From Corella eumyota (taxonomy: Eukaryota > Chordata > Ascidiacea > Phlebobranchia > Corellidae), in the NCBI GenBank assembly GCA_963082875.1, contig OY720097.1, forward strand, positions 13,214,501 to 13,278,500: a DNA stretch of 64,000 nt, read 5' to 3'. Positions within the stretch are counted from its first letter, which is position 1; every line of letters begins with the position of its first letter. Shown here piece by piece: positions 1 to 13,030 of the stretch. The notes under the pieces were generated by a model that worked only from the letters and a program-made list of their open reading frames with translations, was not told the DNA's origin and made no database searches. The position numbers were made by a program, and so were the translations under genes.

Positions 1-297
1 TACTTCAATATAGAGTCAAAACTTTGTACATATGGAAATATGCAAATGATATTTCAAACGATAAAAATGTTTCCAATTTTTTGAACAAAAATGAAATTAA
101 ATTTAAATTATTTTTCCTAACGTAAAATCTTTGTACATGTGAATATATACAAATGATAATTTAATAAGGGCAAAATTTATTGTATCTTGAGCAACTTAAT
201 TCAAAAATTATTTTTATAACCATTTATGTTGTAATTAAATTGTTTAAAATATTTTCGTGAACGCCCAAGTAGCAATTAAATTGTTAATTGTACCTAC

Positions 298-2324
298 CTG
301 TAAAGTAATAAAGTACCATAAACGTTAGGGTACATCCCCTACTATGTGTTCCTTCTACAACAGCAAATCCCTGAACTATTTCGTTGTTTTGATCTACGAT
401 CTGTCAAATATAATTATTAATTAGAGAAATTTCTTTAATAACGTTCGTGCTACTTTGTTTGGCAAGAACCATAAAATAAACAAAATATCAAAATTAAAAT
501 CAACTAACCGTGCAGGGTGCAGTGCACACACAAAACAAAATACACCATTTTGTTTAAAAAATAAATTTAATTTAGAAATTCCAACCTGATTATTGCAAGC
601 CACTTTATCAGCCATACCAAATCCAACCAAATAAACAACCGATACCACGAAATAGGAGAAGGAGTAATAAATAATTGGACGAATAGGATAACCGAATCTA
701 AACAAAAAAAATCAAATCATTTTGCGTAATATTTACCAGCAATAGCCAATCGGCTTGGGCCTATATGCAATTCAAAGTCCAATGTATTAAGATGACATAT
801 TACATTACTTTATTAAATCAATAAAATACGATTAAACTCACCTGTGCGGTTCAATTGCAAACGTTAGTATGGTGAACGAAGTTACGATTACGCAAATAAT
901 TGCCATGGCTAATACAAAACATCTTACAATAACCAATTCAGTTTCAGTAAGATACATGTTAGGACAAGGCGCTGAGCAATTTTCCAGCCCCATAAAATCA
1001 AATCTAAAATAAAAAATCGTGTTAAACTAATGTAGCGGTGTTCCATTTAAATTAAAGAGTGGCGAAAATAAATCAATTTAAAACCGAATCAATAAATTCT
1101 ACTTTCGCTTAATGAATATTTGGAAACACATTAGGCTAGAGATTTCGTTATATTACGTAAATAGTTAAATATCATATCAAAATTTCGTATGAGCAAATCT
1201 TCATAAAGTTAAAAATCATAAAAATCTTACCCCGAATGGTCGTAAGGAGACCGCATTTGAGGTGGACATTTGAACTCAAAATCTGGATATTGGTCTGGAG
1301 TATTATCACTAGTATTAACGCGAGTTTTTTCCAACCTTTTTAAAACCGGTGTTACAACATCACTATGCGACAGTGGAATACACACCTGTACATAATATTA
1401 TCTGTTAAATATTTAATTTATAAATTTGTGAATCATATGGCATTCGACACACGGTTGCCATCTGTAAAGCGTTACTTAATATGGGAAATTTAATTGGGGG
1501 AGTTTGTTTTGTTTTACATGAAAGTGAATAAGAAACTAATTTTATTATTTTTTAGTCACTATCAGCAAAAGCAATACTAAAAATTTAACTTAATTAGTTT
1601 TTTTAGCATTTATTGTATAAATTATGTAAAGCTATGAAACAATAAACTTTTAAAAGAGTATACACAATTAAGAGTCAAAATTCTATTTTAAATATCAGCC
1701 GACGTACCATATTCAAACTAAAAATTAAAATATTATGTGTTAAAAAAAAGATAAAGCGTTTACCTTTCCTTTATCCAGTAAGGCTTCGTTCCAAATTGGT
1801 GACAAAGTTTTTTCTACAAACATAACACCGTCTTCGTTTGCGCCACGGTTATAGTAATTTTTGTCCATCGTCAAATGTTGTGTAGGAAAGCGCTCACAAT
1901 TGAGCGAGTCCGGCCATTTAATTTCAAACATATCCATGATCGTCTTGCAGTCGTTCTGAACTTCTAGACATAACTCCCTACACGGGGGAACCACCCCCAG
2001 AGGGGTACAAACGGGTGAGAATACCGAGCACATGAACAGGGAAACGTATTTTGAGCATGAAGTGGATAACAACGGATGTAGCCCGCTCAGTGACGTCATA
2101 ACTTCTTCGCGCGACTTGTCGTTAGCAAATGTCGGAAATGTAGTTTCGTTGTAAGGCCATTTAGTGACCTCATTGTTTACATATGAAATGTCCTTATTTT
2201 CTTGAACGACTGGGTCAACGCAAAATGACAAATACGTTGAAAAACATTGAGGCTGTATGCCAATACGTCCAAGCGTTGTCTTTAATATGAAGAATAAGAG
2301 TAAAATCCATAGTACGTTCTTCAT
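298..2324 (-). CDS. FZD3/6: Frizzled receptor, FZD3/6-like (5' part, exons 1-5)
   Basis: Seven-pass Wnt receptor acting at the plasma membrane; only the N-terminal half is inside the window. Exons on the minus strand: 2324-1764, 1385-1231, 1003-842, 697-586 and 400-298, joined with GT-AG borders and consistent phases; the gene continues past base 1. Exon 1 opens with a signal peptide (MKNVLWILLLFFILKTTLG) and carries a Cys-rich Wnt-binding domain (YNETTFP, VVPPCRELC, KWPDSLNC). Exon 2 is the linker ending in KCPPQMRSP. Exon 3 has NCSAPCPNMY plus TM1, exon 4 has RPIIYYSFSY plus TM2, and exon 5 has GCTLTFMVLYYF, the start of TM3. The PCPNMY and RPIIYYS signatures match vertebrate FZD3/FZD6 best, the class tied to planar cell polarity. 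Nine of the usual ten CRD cysteines are visible. A secreted Frizzled-related protein is excluded by the membrane exons. Subclass is less sure than family. Confidence 0.9.
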
Positions 2325-5300
2325 AGTAGTACCTTCGTAATTAATACATTTATCACTTTAGCTACATTAAACTGTTTCGCCCATTCTACAACATATAAAA
2401 ATACCAATTTACTAATCTATTAGATAGTGGTAATGGTACGAGAAATAATATATGATTAACATTTTCCTATGTTTATTATTTCTTTCTAATTTAGTCTGTC
2501 TTATTAGTTCACTTTACTTTCCCAATTAGGTGAAATTTTAACCTTAACAAAGTCCCGACCACTTATAAATAAGTAGTAAATTGTCGGTAATATAGCAAAA
2601 AGTAAACATCGTTAAAAATGAATTCAAGCGTGCAAAGAAAACATAACTTTAACGGCATTAAACTTTTCAACGTAAAGCCTAGTGTAAAACTAACGTTAGC
2701 ACTTACTCTACTAGTTTACGACAGTTGTTGCTAAAAATACTGAACAAAACAGCTACATGCTCGTAAAAGTTTATTGTGTGTGTAGCCTAAGGATAATCAA
2801 TGTTTACACTTTCCCTAATTACCAAAAAACGAAAGAAATTTAGTCTCATCTGAATGCTAGGTCAAACTTTACTACTTATAGGCCTACTAACAGACTAGTA
2901 ACTTACTATATAGAATATGTCTCCCTATTACACGGGATCCAAACGTTTCAAGTGTTCTTTAAATATTTCAACAATGCTTGAGTTCAAACTACTTTTTCAG
3001 TAAAACGGATTTTAGGAAAACGGGACTACACAATTTTCTTATAATGATTCACTCTTTGTTTTTTTGTTTTGGTTAATCGGGTCATTTCAAAAACACAAAA
3101 ATATCCCGTTGTGACATCGTTAGTTAGATTTATATCTTCCTAAATAGGGTTCATATATAAATGTTTACTTTATATTTAGAATTTGAAAAAAACATTTTAT
3201 ATCCAGCAAGTGGTTTTATATTTAAAGCGAACATATTATATGTATCTAATTTATAATAAGTAGATAACGTTACTTACGTCAGTAAAGTACAGGCACTTAT
3301 GTATTACAACGGTATTTTATATGCTTTTTGTTACGGCTTCAGTAAAACACTCCTAACAATAGAGCGAAATTTTTACATGTTTTAACTCTAATAAAAAATA
3401 AATCTCAATTACTGAACTTCTTATACGGACGTGCTACTAAGTATTACCATGTCAATGTTTGGAACTTTATTATTATAAAACCGTCCCAAACTGACAGCAT
3501 GACTTAATTTATTATCTGTATTTAAAAACAACGTTAATTGCCTAATAGTTAATCGTATTTGCATAACAAGATTAAACAAAGCTTTAACATATTTTTTTGC
3601 GCTAGAAGGCATACGATTAAAATGCGAGGTTTCTTTAATAATTTTACACCTTTCTTAATGCGAGATTAGACTTTAGATTACATAAAATTTACAACGCTAA
3701 AATAATATAAAACTTTCCTTGTATATTATATGTAAAATTTATGTTAGATTAGTGAAGTTATAAATGACAAAAGTGTAAATTAAAGTCAAACCATTGTTTC
3801 ATTGTTTTTAACAAACAATAAAATGATTCAGTATTTTTTTTAATATTTTACTCCCACGGTTATCGTAAAGCTATAAACTAATAAGCAGGTGTCACCGCAA
3901 ATGTTTTAAAATTTACAATAAACAAACTTAAAATCTAAGCCAGCATAAAAAACCTAAAATACTTACACAAAATTGTAATTTTAAATTATTTAAATTTAAC
4001 TATATTCGCAAGTTATTTATATTATTCCTAAAAATCGTTTTTAAAAACTAGCCTACTACTAAAACGAAACAAAAATTACTTTTTCTATTTTAATTTAATT
4101 ACAAAGTATTCTTTATTTATTTTAACACGTGTTAAATATTGGTTATGCGAGTTTAAGTTGTAGCGTAATAAAGTAAATACGAATTTTAATCATTAAACAG
4201 TTAGCGTAACTAACTTCAAGTTGATCATTTCGAAATAATCACTTCCTACATAATTATTCGATCAAAAAAGTTAGCCGATAACTAACCTTCTTAATAAACT
4301 GAATTTATGGACTGTTTGACTAATGATACATTATCAAATATTAACCTCATCATAAAACCGGTTGTTTACAGCGTTTAACATTTCGTTCTTAGACAAATGT
4401 GGGTAAATGTTTTGACCACTTTTGACAAACAAAATTAGAAGGTTTTTTTTCACAGGCAAATATAAAAAAAATTTATATAAATAGAAAAATCATCTGTCTG
4501 CAAATACAATTGTTTGATCAACTATTTACAGTGACATACAGGTATACTAACTATCATTAATACGTTTTACTTAAACTATAGACTATTCTATCCTACTGGT
4601 GAACGTATACGAAAATATTTCATAATAATGTTTAGAAATAAATTTTATCATAATCTCACTAACGCAGATATTTGATTTACCTTTAAACATATTTTACAAG
4701 GTATTTTAGAAATGTAAATTCCGTTGATATTCAGTAACCGAATACGCGCGTGGTAATTTAATATGGCGCATTTAAACCGTTAACATACATAATTACAAGA
4801 ATTAGTAGTCACTTTTAAAAGATTGACTTTATAAATACTGTCATGTGAAAAAAAACTTATCTTTTATTTTTATTATTAACTAGTCCAAACATAAAACTCC
4901 ATTTAAGTTGTACATTGCGAAATAAACCACTCAGCGACGACAGATTAACTACTTCAGTCTGACTTCAAATCTCTTTGACAAATAGCAGGGGAGTCGTTAT
5001 CCAAAGTTTTTCCAAGCGAAAATAAATATCAACAACTCTAACTAATACCGAAATCACTATTTAAAGTCTTCATATTACATCAATATTAAAAGGCTTTACG
5101 GATAACACCTTATTATTACTACAGGAACAAATCTAATACGACTAAACTACCAATATGATTATATATAATTTTCACTTTTTGTAAGTTCGCCAATAAAGAG
5201 CGTGCCGAACAAAAGACAGGGTGTTGACATAGGACGAAAAAGGTATTATACAAAAGAGAGTTTCGCGTTAAACTCCACGGTTCTACGGCAATGTTTTATG

Positions 5301-6208
5301 TAAAATTGTTCTTTACAACAACTGAATATTCAAAGTCATTTTGCGTGGCCGGATTGCGTGATTTTATTAAATAAATAAAGTTCGATAAAAATGCTGTGAA
5401 ACATCAAAGGCATAACCTAAAATTGTAAATCTTGCTGCTCACCTTTTTTATAGTAAATTTAATAACAAGTTTAATAACAAACTGCACTTATTTTGCTTTA
5501 CATTTAGATTTAAATAAATATCATAAACTTATGTCTATCTAAAACATTGTTTTTACTATTTAAAAAAACTGAAGAGCTGACCGTTAAAGGAGAGGGACCT
5601 GGTTTCTATTTAACTTAGAAGTGATCACCATTGGCCGACAAAATTGTTTAAAGACTGCCAAATATTGAAAAATTTAACACAATTAGGCTACATTTCAAAC
5701 CCTTTTTATAACATTTAGTTTTGTTTAGTTTATCGATCAACTTAAGTTTAGTAAGTTAACACAAAATGTATTTATTTTAAGTTTTTTCAGCTTTTACGTA
5801 GATTTTTCCTTATTTTATTACAAAACAAAAATTTTTAAATAATTATTAACCAATATTTAAATATTTATAGCATAAAAAATAATATTTTATTTAAACATTA
5901 AAAAATATATAAATTATTTTATTTTGGCAACATAATTTTAATTTAATTTGTAAATAAAAATAGGGGATTTCCCATTTTATAGTTATAATTTGTTTTACAT
6001 CAATAACTTGTTAAAATCTAATATTTTTTTGAAAAAGAATACTTTTTAATAAATGTAATGCTTGCCGCTAAGTTATGTTTTTATTGAAGAACGCTTGTTA
6101 TTTTGGTATGGCTATCACTAATCCAATGACCACTGTAGAGTTCTTTTTCAGAAATTAAAAAAAAAAATTGTTACGTCTGTACATTTTTTTCTTAGAAATA
6201 TATTTATA
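2325..6208. other. Gene-free interval, 3.9 kb
   Basis: AT-rich sequence between the 5' ends of the divergent Frizzled and STN1 genes. I see no convincing exon, RNA gene or transposon. One 63-codon minus-strand ORF near 3421-3612 shows no family resemblance. Presumably holds the Frizzled promoter and perhaps enhancers; no specific site can be supported. Confidence 0.5.
6181..6195 (+). promoter_or_regulatory. 3' splice acceptor just upstream of STN1 ATG
   Basis: A pyrimidine tract ending in CTTAG lies 13 bases before the STN1 start codon. In a gene with no internal intron this is either the end of a 5'-UTR intron or, more interestingly, a spliced-leader trans-splice acceptor. The same arrangement is seen before FOCAD, AVL9 and STAU. 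Confidence 0.5.
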
Positions 6209-7228
6209 ATGGACCCCACATTTTATTGTAGTCCATTATACAATACTCATGTCAAGTTTGTGATTGGAGATATATTGAAGCTAAATCCAGTCCCTGGAAG
6301 TAAGGTTTTGTTTATGCGCAAGGGTCATCTTATAAATAAAGTTGAACTTTTTGCCATAGTAACTTCTATGCAACTAAAAGAAGGAAGTGTGTTTTGTTCA
6401 CTCGACGATGGAACAGGTACAATTAGTTGCTTCTGTGATCTACCAAAATCATTAAATTCTGCCACCGAAAACGTACCACATAGAAAACCTGATGTTGGAA
6501 ATTTTGTTAATGTATTGGGAGTAATTAAGCAGGGTCTTTGGAATAACTGCATTTATATTTCAAGTTCTAGCTGGTCAATCATAAAAAATGATAGGGCAGA
6601 TGTTCAATGGTTGGAACATATAAATGAACAGAAAAAATTGTATGCCGAGGTTTATGATAAAGAGTTCATTAACATACATTTGAAAGATTTATTAAAATCA
6701 ATGTCTATAAACGATGCTAAAAAACTTATACTGAATAAATTAGAACCTGTTATCAACAGTATAATTACGGAGTCCAAATTTCTTCCCAGTCACTTTTTTG
6801 GATATGAGATACTGGAACTACAAGAAGTTCAAAATATTAACTCCGAACTTTTGTTAAAAAATACAGAAAACAATTTTACTAAATCCCAAATTTTAAAAGT
6901 GTCTATACAAGGAATTGCATCAATTCTTCATAACTTTGTCATAAACGGGGAATTAATTAAAAAAAAGTGTTTAAAGCATGAAGTATTATCTAATAATGAT
7001 CAATTGGATGCTCATTATTTTGTAACTCGCAAAACTCAATCTGTAATTTTAGGGGTTAAAAATGCCCTTAACAAAATTGGACAAACTAGCAATGATTCTA
7101 ATCATTCCTCTGTTTTAAGAGCTTTTAATGTACCAGAGTTTAATTTTATTAGAAGTAGTAAACATGGAATAATAATTATTGAAAAAGCACTAAATGAAAT
7201 AAGTAACATAAATCGCAAAAATCATTAA
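6209..7228 (+). CDS. STN1: CST complex subunit STN1 (intronless)
   Basis: 339-residue orthologue of STN1/OBFC1 (human 368). With CTC1 and TEN1 it forms the RPA-like CST complex that binds telomeric and replication-stalled single-stranded DNA and recruits polymerase alpha-primase for C-strand fill-in in the nucleus. The N-terminal OB fold covers about residues 15-130: GHLINKVELFAIVTSM aligns with the human GHPIKQVDVLGTVIGV strand, followed by SLDDGTGTISCFC. A linker containing KLYAEVYDKEF aligns with human TIYRKVYDQPF. The C-terminal half has the spacing of the tandem winged-helix region, with HYFVTRK matching human YYVTRED. The first ATG after a splice acceptor was chosen. No internal intron is present. 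Tail-to-tail with FOCAD, 221 bases between stop codons. Identification rests on motif alignment by eye but is strong. Confidence 0.9.
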   Translation: MDPTFYCSPLYNTHVKFVIGDILKLNPVPGSKVLFMRKGHLINKVELFAIVTSMQLKEGSVFCSLDDGTGTISCFCDLPKSLNSATENVPHRKPDVGNFVNVLGVIKQGLWNNCIYISSSSWSIIKNDRADVQWLEHINEQKKLYAEVYDKEFINIHLKDLLKSMSINDAKKLILNKLEPVINSIITESKFLPSHFFGYEILELQEVQNINSELLLKNTENNFTKSQILKVSIQGIASILHNFVINGELIKKKCLKHEVLSNNDQLDAHYFVTRKTQSVILGVKNALNKIGQTSNDSNHSSVLRAFNVPEFNFIRSSKHGIIIIEKALNEISNINRKNH

Positions 7229-7286
7229 AGCACCTTGTTGAAAATTTGTTAAAATTGTAAAAAAATAGTTGGGTCGCAAAAACTTT

Positions 7287-7292
7287 ATTAAA
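7287..7292 (+). terminator. Possible STN1 polyadenylation signal (ATTAAA)
   Basis: An ATTAAA hexamer lies about 60 bases after the STN1 stop. The 3' UTRs of STN1 and FOCAD probably meet or overlap in this short convergent gap. Hexamers are frequent by chance in such AT-rich DNA, so confidence is low. Confidence 0.35.
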
Positions 7293-7331
7293 CTATTTAA
7301 CATCATTACAGAATCAAATATTGTTCTAATA

Positions 7332-7337
7332 TTTATT
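7332..7337 (-). terminator. Possible FOCAD polyadenylation signal (AATAAA)
   Basis: AATAAA read on the minus strand, about 115 bases beyond the FOCAD stop codon and inside the convergent gap shared with STN1. Positional evidence only. Confidence 0.35.
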
Positions 7338-7449
7338 TATCTAAATTTTAAGTCTAATTAAAAAGATTTTGATTTTGTTTTTAGGCCACTGTATTATAAA
7401 ATAATTTAGCACCAGTACTAAGCCCACGTACCATGTGATTCTAATAACT

Positions 7450-10400
7450 TTACAAATATAACTGAGCAACAACAGATTTCCAAATGTTACTTTGTTTGTA
7501 AACAGTGTGGCCTCTTAATTGAAAAAGAGTTTGGTTAATACAATCAAGTACAGATTTGTCAGTTCCTTGTCTTTTAGGTTTGCTTAACTTAATTAACCAC
7601 TGGATTGTGTGAATGGCAAATTTGTGGTTCCAAGGTGCATGGAATAAAAGTTGATTTAAGGCTAATGGAAATAAATCTAGCAATCGTTCTAAAATGAAAT
7701 CCGATTCATATTCATATTGAACTTCTAAAAACAAAACAATTTTAAATTCAAAATAAAAGTATTTTTAAAGGTTTTTAAATAACAAAACATTAGCCAGTGT
7801 TTTCAATATCACTTGCTATTTATGTTACATAAATATATCTAGTCAATATTTTTTATGTTTCACATTTAAATGCACATAAAACCCTGTACACAACAAGAAA
7901 TAGGTGCAATTTAGGTATACATACTAAAAAAGTCAGCAAAAATAAGTGAAACACTTGCACTAAACTTACTTTTAACAGCGGAGTTAAAATTTTTGGTATC
8001 TGTTTTGACCCATGCCAAGACCGCAAGTGATACCACCTTGAAAATAAAAGATGAAGAATCCAGTGCAATTGCCATTATTTCTTGAAGCCATTCCAAGCGT
8101 TTGATAACATGACAATTTTGGTTAGAGGATATTTTCACTTGCCCAAAGCAAACTTTCAATATTTGCAAAACTTGATTTTGTGTTGCTTCACTTTTCTTTG
8201 CTGCAACTTTAAGACATTTGTTTAAGCATTGCAATTTAAATTTTCCAGACGGTAGAAGACAACATTTCACAAATATAACTTTTATCAAAACTGGATCTGT
8301 GATAAGGTCATTTAAATCTGGAAAAATTGTGTCAACATTGGGACATTCAGCGAGACAGTTTGCTAGTATTTTACAATTATTAATACTTTTTTCACTTAAG
8401 AGATCCAATTTGTATTGCATAAATATTTCACATGTGACAGAGTGAAGTTTTGCAAAAATCACTTGCGTCTGTCCATGCATGGTAAGGCCTAATAAAATAC
8501 CCGACACAATACTATTAGTCAGTTCACCATTTTGATTTGAAGCAACTATTGCCAAGACATGCTCTAGAAATGAAATTATCTTTGTGTCTGCTAATGATCG
8601 TATCAATTTATCCATGTTCAAATATACATGACTTTGTGTTGACAAAGGTAATGACACAAATTTCTCAGTTTGAATCCAATTGGATAAAAGTAAACTTAAC
8701 AAAGGATCATTTGCAACTTGGGAAAGTGTAACAGCAAAACAACAACTCACAACTTTTTCGCTTTTAGTTTCAGATAAGGTTCTGGACAACACAGGTGACC
8801 AGTTGACAGGTGGAATAAGGTTGTGGTATTGTGAAGTACAATCTGATAAACATTCCCAGATCATTGAAACAAAATCTTCATTAATATTTTTGTTTTCAAT
8901 AAGGTAGTCAAAACTAGGGCGCAATATACTTGTTTGGGGAAGATAGGAAAAAGTTGAGGGGAATTTTGACGTTACTTCTCTTTTTGATGTTTCTGATAAA
9001 ATGTAAATCCTACTTAACAGGGTCACGCAGCTTTTGGTTAAAATATCTTTTTGTTTAATTAACCCTTGACACACTTTGATTAGTTTCTTGACATGTTTTT
9101 CAGGATGCCTAAAATCATTTGGTGATGTTGTTAATACATACTCTGCCCCAAATATGTAATCTAGACCACTTATAGCTGATAACCTTTGTCTAGTTGGCAA
9201 CTTTAAATCGGCAATTTGTTGAATCCAAGTATCAAAGAGCTTATTGTATGATTCCACTGCAGAATTACGATTCTTGTTTATTAAAGCATAACACATTGAT
9301 CCGAATTGTTGAGATAATGGAACGCTATTACTATTTTTTAACATTTTTTCTTTTGTTGTATTAAACAGTTTGTCAAAATCTTTAACACTTGATAAAGACC
9401 AAGTAAGTGACTTTAATATTGCATCATGGTAGGAATCAGATTTATCATTAGAATTGCACAAGAGCTCTTGAAGCTGTGTCAACATTTTTTTAGCATCGGA
9501 TTGAGTTTGTAAATTACCCGAAGTAACAAGGTTGGGTAAAATAATCCCAATACCAATGATTGCTCCAACATTATCCACTTCTTCATCTTCATCATCACTT
9601 AGTTCTTCTGTTGCCGAATTATCAAATACACACTTTTTAAGAAGATCTAAGCAAACTTGTATTGCATGCTCCAATGCACCATTATCAGCATCACTAATTT
9701 TTTTAGTATAAATATAGGAAACAACTTTACCGATCGATATTCCATAAATAGGTAAAAGAATGGGATTTGGTTCATTTTCAGCATTCCCTGTTGAAGAAAA
9801 ACCCTTGGCTAATACATTTAACAGATCTTTCACACGACTTGTATTGTCAGGAAGTAATCCTAAAGCCACATTAAACATGGACATAATTGCACATGATTTC
9901 CCGAGCAAACAAGTTGTCAGTTTACCCAATCCTGACACAGTTCTGTATTGGCACCAACTAAAAATCCTTCCCTGTGATTTGTAGGTTGAATCAACAATGC
10001 ACATTAATGTATCACAAGCCATGTTTTTCCAATGTTCATAGCTAAGATAAGCAGATGCTTCTTTGGGTACAGAAGTTTGGTTTTTCTTTTCCAATTTGTG
10101 AGATTTGAGTGCGGTAACAAGACCAGACAGTGCTAAGATGCTATTGCCCTGCATGGTTGGAGTTCCTTTTGAAGATGTTTTAAGAATATCTGTTATTTTA
10201 TCACGACACCACATATCAATTGTTGTTATTTTGTACTCAATATCTTCCTTGTCTTCAGTATTACTTTGTTTCAATTGCAGTTCAAGCTCTGTCTTGCGAC
10301 TAGCCAACAAAGCAGAAAAACATCTTTTCATAAAGTGTCGCCAGAAAACAACCAGCCATGTCATGCTTAACCAGTTCTTGTGATCTATGCTAACTTCAGA

Positions 10401-13010
10401 CAACAAAGTTTGCAAAATCTGTATAAAAGAACGGCCAATCAACACCACACTTTTTGGCAACACATTTCCATCTTTGTCGTATTCATGTGAGGGATTATGA
10501 CATGATAACAGGCCAAGTGCATAACTAGCTTTAAGATTTGGTTGTTTATTATGCTCATACATAGTAAGCATGAACTTGGAAATATCTGATGCTACATTGA
10601 TAGTTGGAGAAGCTGCTGTAGATTTTATGGCACGGTCCTTAATATCCCTTGGAAGATTCTTTATTTCTTCGCGCAACAGAAATGTCAAAAAGTATTGCAT
10701 CTGGGTCTTTAAATTAATACTTGTTGCTTTAAAAAGATTGAAAAAGCATGACCCAGGTATTGGTAGTTCCATTAGGACATCTTTAGTAAGGTCTGGGTCT
10801 AAATCTTTAGGCTGTAGTTGTACTGGTAAATGTCCGACTTTAAAATTCTGAACATTAAAATGAGTTAAACTAACGAAGGCATTTCCAATGACATCAATAG
10901 GATTATTTACTGTCGTTTTCCAAATCCAGCAAAGTACTTCTTCTTTAAATAAAAAATACTCTGGGCTTTCAATTTCAAATAAGGCTGTTAACGAGAGAAG
11001 TTTTAATGTGGCCTTTATAATTATAGTACATTCGGAGTTGATAAAATACTTTTTTAATTCTCTCCATGTGGTCATTAGATTAACAGTTTTATCTTCACAC
11101 AAGAAAAAAAGAGCCTCCAAGGCAAGCACTGCAATACTTGGCTGCGGATTAGATTTGACAATATTGGCTATTAGTGGTAACATTTCACTGGTATACTTAT
11201 GAGGTCGTAACTTGCAAATATCTCTCACAACAACTGCTTGAATGATTGTCAGTTCTTTTGTTAATCTTGTTTGAGTAGAGGAGTTGTGGGATTTAAATGA
11301 GAAAATGTTTATTAGGTATGGAAAACATCGATCCTGAGACTTCCATAGGTTGAGTAACAAGGAAGCTACCAAGGGTTGAAGCCGTGGGTCGTGAGCTAAG
11401 CCTTGTATGGTTTTTAATATTAAAGCAACATGATCAGAACTGTGGGCCAACTTTGAGAGACTAAGCAAGATATTTTTTTGCATCTCCGCATTTACTTCAG
11501 TTTTTAATGAATACAGCAAGGAAGGCAATGTTGTTAAGGCAGTATATGGAAACGAGCTGTTTAAAGATACGAGTTTATCCAATACCATTAGCTGTACATT
11601 TGTACTTTCATTCCTGCCTCCATGATTAGTCGAAAATATTAAAAATGAATTTAGGAGAAGTCCTAAAACATTGCCAGCTTCTCCAACATTATCAACTAAA
11701 ATAAGCTGATCAATTTTGGAAAAAACATGAAGAGTTTTATAATCAAATAATGGAAATATTGCATCAAAGGCTATATTTAAAAAGGTCAGCCAGGAATTTA
11801 AATAAACATGGTATTTAGCATTTGTGGGTAGGACACTTGTTTCAAACTCAGATGTGTTGCTGACTTGTTTGAGGGATTTATTTATTTCTTCAAAGGCATT
11901 TTTTAAAATGGGTTGCACATTGTTAAATCCAATTAAGTTTCTACACAGCAAGATCTGAAGCATGGAAACCTTGAAAATACACAAACAGATTGTTTTTAAA
12001 TGACAAGAAACAGTTTTAAAGGATCTCGACTGTAATAAACTGGCGATGGTAAAAATAACAAATTGAGCAGAATCTGGAGGTGACTTGCAAAGAATTAGGG
12101 AAAGTGCAATACTGATAATTTTAATTATTTCGACAGAGATGCATTGTTCTTTTAAAAGTTTACCCAGCAAATGTAAAAAAGTTAACATACTAGAGGACCC
12201 TATTGTGATATTACAAAAGCAAATAAGCTTGATGGCCACTTCATCATAAATTTCTAAATTTAAATCAGGTAAAATTGTTGATCCTAAAAATTGTGCAATT
12301 AAATGAAGATTATCAGGGGTTGATGGTAATGCTGCGGTAGCCTGAAGTAAAATTTTAATAATATCTTGTCTAAACTGAGGGTCCTTACAAGAGATAAAAA
12401 ATGGATTTAACAGGGTTGTTACCAGAAATTGTGTCGGGGTTTTGTGGATTAAATCTTCTGAGGGGTTTCCAAGGACGAACCATATCAAAGGCTTGAAAAG
12501 TTCGATGACACCATAATAATCCTTGGCTACATTTGATAATAACAGGCTTTGAAATTTCGAGAAGATTGAAGCATAGGAATGTGGACATAAAAGTAGTATG
12601 GATATAAGGGGATGTGGTGGGGAATGAAGGTTGTACGAAGAACACAAAGATTTAGAATTTTTTTTAGTTAGTGATTTTTTTGAATTTTGCTCAATTATTA
12701 AAATATCAACTAGAAGATTTATAAGAAACTGTAAGTTGTGACTGGTTGGAGCTAAATTTACTAGTTGATTTACAGTTTCATTTATATTTAAGGTATTTCG
12801 ACTTATCAAATTTAAAATAGCTTGACTAGAGCAGTTTGTTATTATATTGTCTTCAGAAGATGTAATGTTTTTCCAAATTTGCTCAAGTTCCTTGATTTTG
12901 TGTATGGGTTCCTTAGCTTCAAACTTTTTAATAACTTCCTTGTACAACTTGTCTATTGTTTGAACTTGGACAACAGGGTGGCATTTGGACTTCATTGAAT
13001 TTAACTCCAT
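7450..13010 (-). CDS. FOCAD: Focadhesin (FOCAD), two exons
   Basis: Large alpha-solenoid (HEAT/ARM-like) protein; human focadhesin is 1801 residues, reported at focal adhesions and as a partner and stabiliser of the cytoplasmic SKI mRNA-surveillance complex. Exon 1 is a single 5,041-base exon (13010-7970), then a 245-base intron with donor AAAA|GTAAGT and acceptor TTTTTAG, then exon 2 (7724-7450) in consistent phase, giving about 1771 residues. Human-like landmarks: PPHPLISILLLCPHSYASIF against HPHPLITVLEHRPDCWPVF, and LLLNLWKSQDRCFPYLINIF against LTSLWEKQDRVYPELQRF. The frame is open upstream to 13145, but I chose the ATG at 13010 (MELNSMKSKCHPVVQ) because homology starts there and a splice acceptor sits four bases before it. 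An acidic stretch rich in E and D lies near residue 1135. Having one intron in a gene this size is unusual. Confidence 0.92.
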
Positions 13011-13014
13011 TAAT

Positions 13015-13030
13015 CTAAACAGATAATGCA
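13015..13030 (-). promoter_or_regulatory. 3' splice acceptor just upstream of FOCAD ATG
   Basis: Read on the minus strand, CTGTTTAG ends four bases before the ATG chosen for FOCAD. It supports starting at MELNS rather than at the upstream in-frame ATGs, and fits either a 5'-UTR intron or spliced-leader addition. Confidence 0.5.

Noticed and set aside
3421-3612. 63-codon minus ORF in the gene-poor interval
   Set aside because: Short, no recognisable motif, no splice context, expected by chance in 3.9 kb.
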